A stretch of 33,957 bases of DNA. Source: CAZZIZ01 sp964654535 (GTDB lineage: Bacteria; Bacteroidota; Bacteroidia; Chitinophagales; UBA2359). The position numbers were made by a program, and so were the translations under genes. Positions 33,078-33,957 of the stretch are shown here, in pieces. A model generated the notes under the pieces. It saw only the letters and a program-made list of their open reading frames with translations, was not told the DNA's origin and ran no database searches. Every line of letters begins with the position of its first letter. Within the stretch, counting starts at the first letter, position 1. The stretch is taken from contig CAZZIZ010000013.1 in the NCBI GenBank assembly GCA_964654535.1, forward strand, positions 1 through 33,957, written 5' to 3'.

Positions 33078-33957
33078 GTGAAGCTTAAACCTGCGGCAGA
33101 GAAAAAGGTTAAGCAAGGCCACCCGTGGATATTTGAAGGTGCTATTCAGTCGATAAATAAGGAAGGTAAGGCCGGCGATGTTGCTGTGATCTTCGATAAA
33201 CAAAACAATAAGTTTCTTGCCTGCGGTCTTTATGATCCTGAATCGCCCATACGGGTGAAGCTAATGCAATTTAAAAATTCGGCGAAAATAAATGAACAGT
33301 GGTTCACGAAACACATTACTAAGGCCTTTGAAAGACGCTCGCCGCTTCTAAGCACCAATACCAATGCGTACAGATTGATCAATGGCGAGAACGATTGTTT
33401 CCCTGGATTGATTGCCGACGTCTACGACTCCGTGCTGGTGCTCAAACTTTACTCCGGGATGTGGTTTCCCCATTTGAGTCACTTTCTTCCAGCGCTGATA
33501 GCACAATCAAAAGTCGAAACGGTGGTGCTCCGCTTGAGTCGTCGAGTTGAGGAGCATTTAAAAAGTGGCCAGCAAGCAGCAATAGATTCTGAATCCTTTT
33601 ATGACGGCGCAGTAATACACGGAACTCTGAAAAAAGAAAGCGTCATTTTCAAAGAGCACGGAATATCACTTAGTGCGAATTTGCTTAAGGGGCATAAAAC
33701 AGGCTTCTTCTTAGATCATAGAGAAAACCGCAGGCGCGTTGGTGAACTAGCCGAGGGAAAAATGGTACTGGATGTATTTTGTTATGCCGGTGGCTTTTCG
33801 GTTCATGCTCTTTGTGGTGGTGCTCTCGAGGTTCACGCTTTGGATATTAGTATGCAAGCATTAGATCAAGCCAGACATAATGCTGAGATTAATAAACACG
33901 ACGGAAAGCTAATCTGTATTGACAAGGATGCCTTCGAAGCATTGGAAGATATGAAAC
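33078..33957 (+). CDS. rlmI: RlmI-like class I SAM-dependent 23S rRNA methyltransferase (3' partial)
   Basis: The frame runs off the end of the window (about 293 codons seen). An N-terminal PUA-like domain (LKPAAEKKVKQGHPWIFEGA, FLACGLYDPESPIRVKLM) is followed by the linker segment RLINGENDCFPGLIADVYDS. Then comes the Rossmann methyltransferase core with KTGFFLDHRENRRRV, MVLDVFCYAGGFSVHAL (SAM-binding motif I) and VHALDISMQALDQARHNAEI. This order is that of RlmI (m5C1962 of 23S rRNA) and its Bacteroidota relatives; related paralogues modify other bases, so the exact target is uncertain. The catalytic C-terminal motif lies beyond the window. I chose GTG 33078 because homologues begin just before the LKPAAEK segment; TTG 33039 is in frame and possible. 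Confidence 0.88.
   Translation, partial: MKLKPAAEKKVKQGHPWIFEGAIQSINKEGKAGDVAVIFDKQNNKFLACGLYDPESPIRVKLMQFKNSAKINEQWFTKHITKAFERRSPLLSTNTNAYRLINGENDCFPGLIADVYDSVLVLKLYSGMWFPHLSHFLPALIAQSKVETVVLRLSRRVEEHLKSGQQAAIDSESFYDGAVIHGTLKKESVIFKEHGISLSANLLKGHKTGFFLDHRENRRRVGELAEGKMVLDVFCYAGGFSVHALCGGALEVHALDISMQALDQARHNAEINKHDGKLICIDKDAFEALEDMK

Overview
The window looks like a chromosomal contig from a Bacteroidota bacterium, most plausibly an aerobic marine or algae-associated one. The evidence is a SusC/SusD pair, three proteins ending in type IX secretion (T9SS) C-terminal sorting domains, a SprB-repeat protein, many Bacteroidota-style lipoproteins and AT-rich coding DNA. I cannot place it below phylum from sequence alone. 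No rRNA, tRNA, CRISPR array, transposase, integrase or phage gene was seen.

Layout. 1-3258: end of a phenylacetate catabolic cluster (paaZ, missing only its first residues, plus a crotonase-fold enzyme). 3255-4597: an Smr-domain protein and the ribosome-rescue factor ArfB, with a structured repeat on each side of arfB. 5051-21912: a long co-directional sugar-utilisation locus: GntR/LacI-type regulator, SusC, SusD, a strong hairpin, a VCBS/ASPIC lipoprotein, FAD-dependent glycerol-3-phosphate dehydrogenase, cytoplasmic GH36 alpha-galactosidase, vSGLT-like sodium symporter, PAP2/vanadium-haloperoxidase-like lipoprotein and galactokinase. The last five genes are spaced 13 nt or less or overlap. 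22039-32896: mostly cell-envelope and secreted proteins (BNR-repeat T9SS protein, EGF-like/FKBP lipoprotein, M28 peptidase, NTF2-like protein, L,D-transpeptidase, MOSC protein, SprB-repeat protein, small membrane protein, PDZ-T9SS protein). 33078-end: the start of an RlmI-like rRNA methyltransferase.

How the locus may work. Combining an alpha-galactosidase without a signal peptide, a galactose-type Na+ symporter, galactokinase and glycerol-3-phosphate dehydrogenase suggests uptake of a small alpha-galactoside of glycerol (for example floridoside, the red-algal photosynthate, or galactosylglycerol from glycolipids). Intracellular cleavage would be followed by phosphorylation of galactose and oxidation of the glycerol moiety. 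This is inference: no glycerol kinase, galT or galM is in the window.

The most unusual non-coding signal is a four-copy family of structured intergenic repeats (3911-4067, 4673-4833, 27345-27583, 29612-29816). They share short conserved blocks and pairing ends but have stem-loops of quite different sequence that still pair, which is what selection on RNA or single-strand structure would leave. One copy has a further near-perfect hairpin inserted.

Two 100-N gaps (21746-21845, 27679-27778) are each flanked by the same exact 55-bp sequence on both sides. They look like unmerged contig overlaps rather than missing DNA; one artificially lengthens galK.
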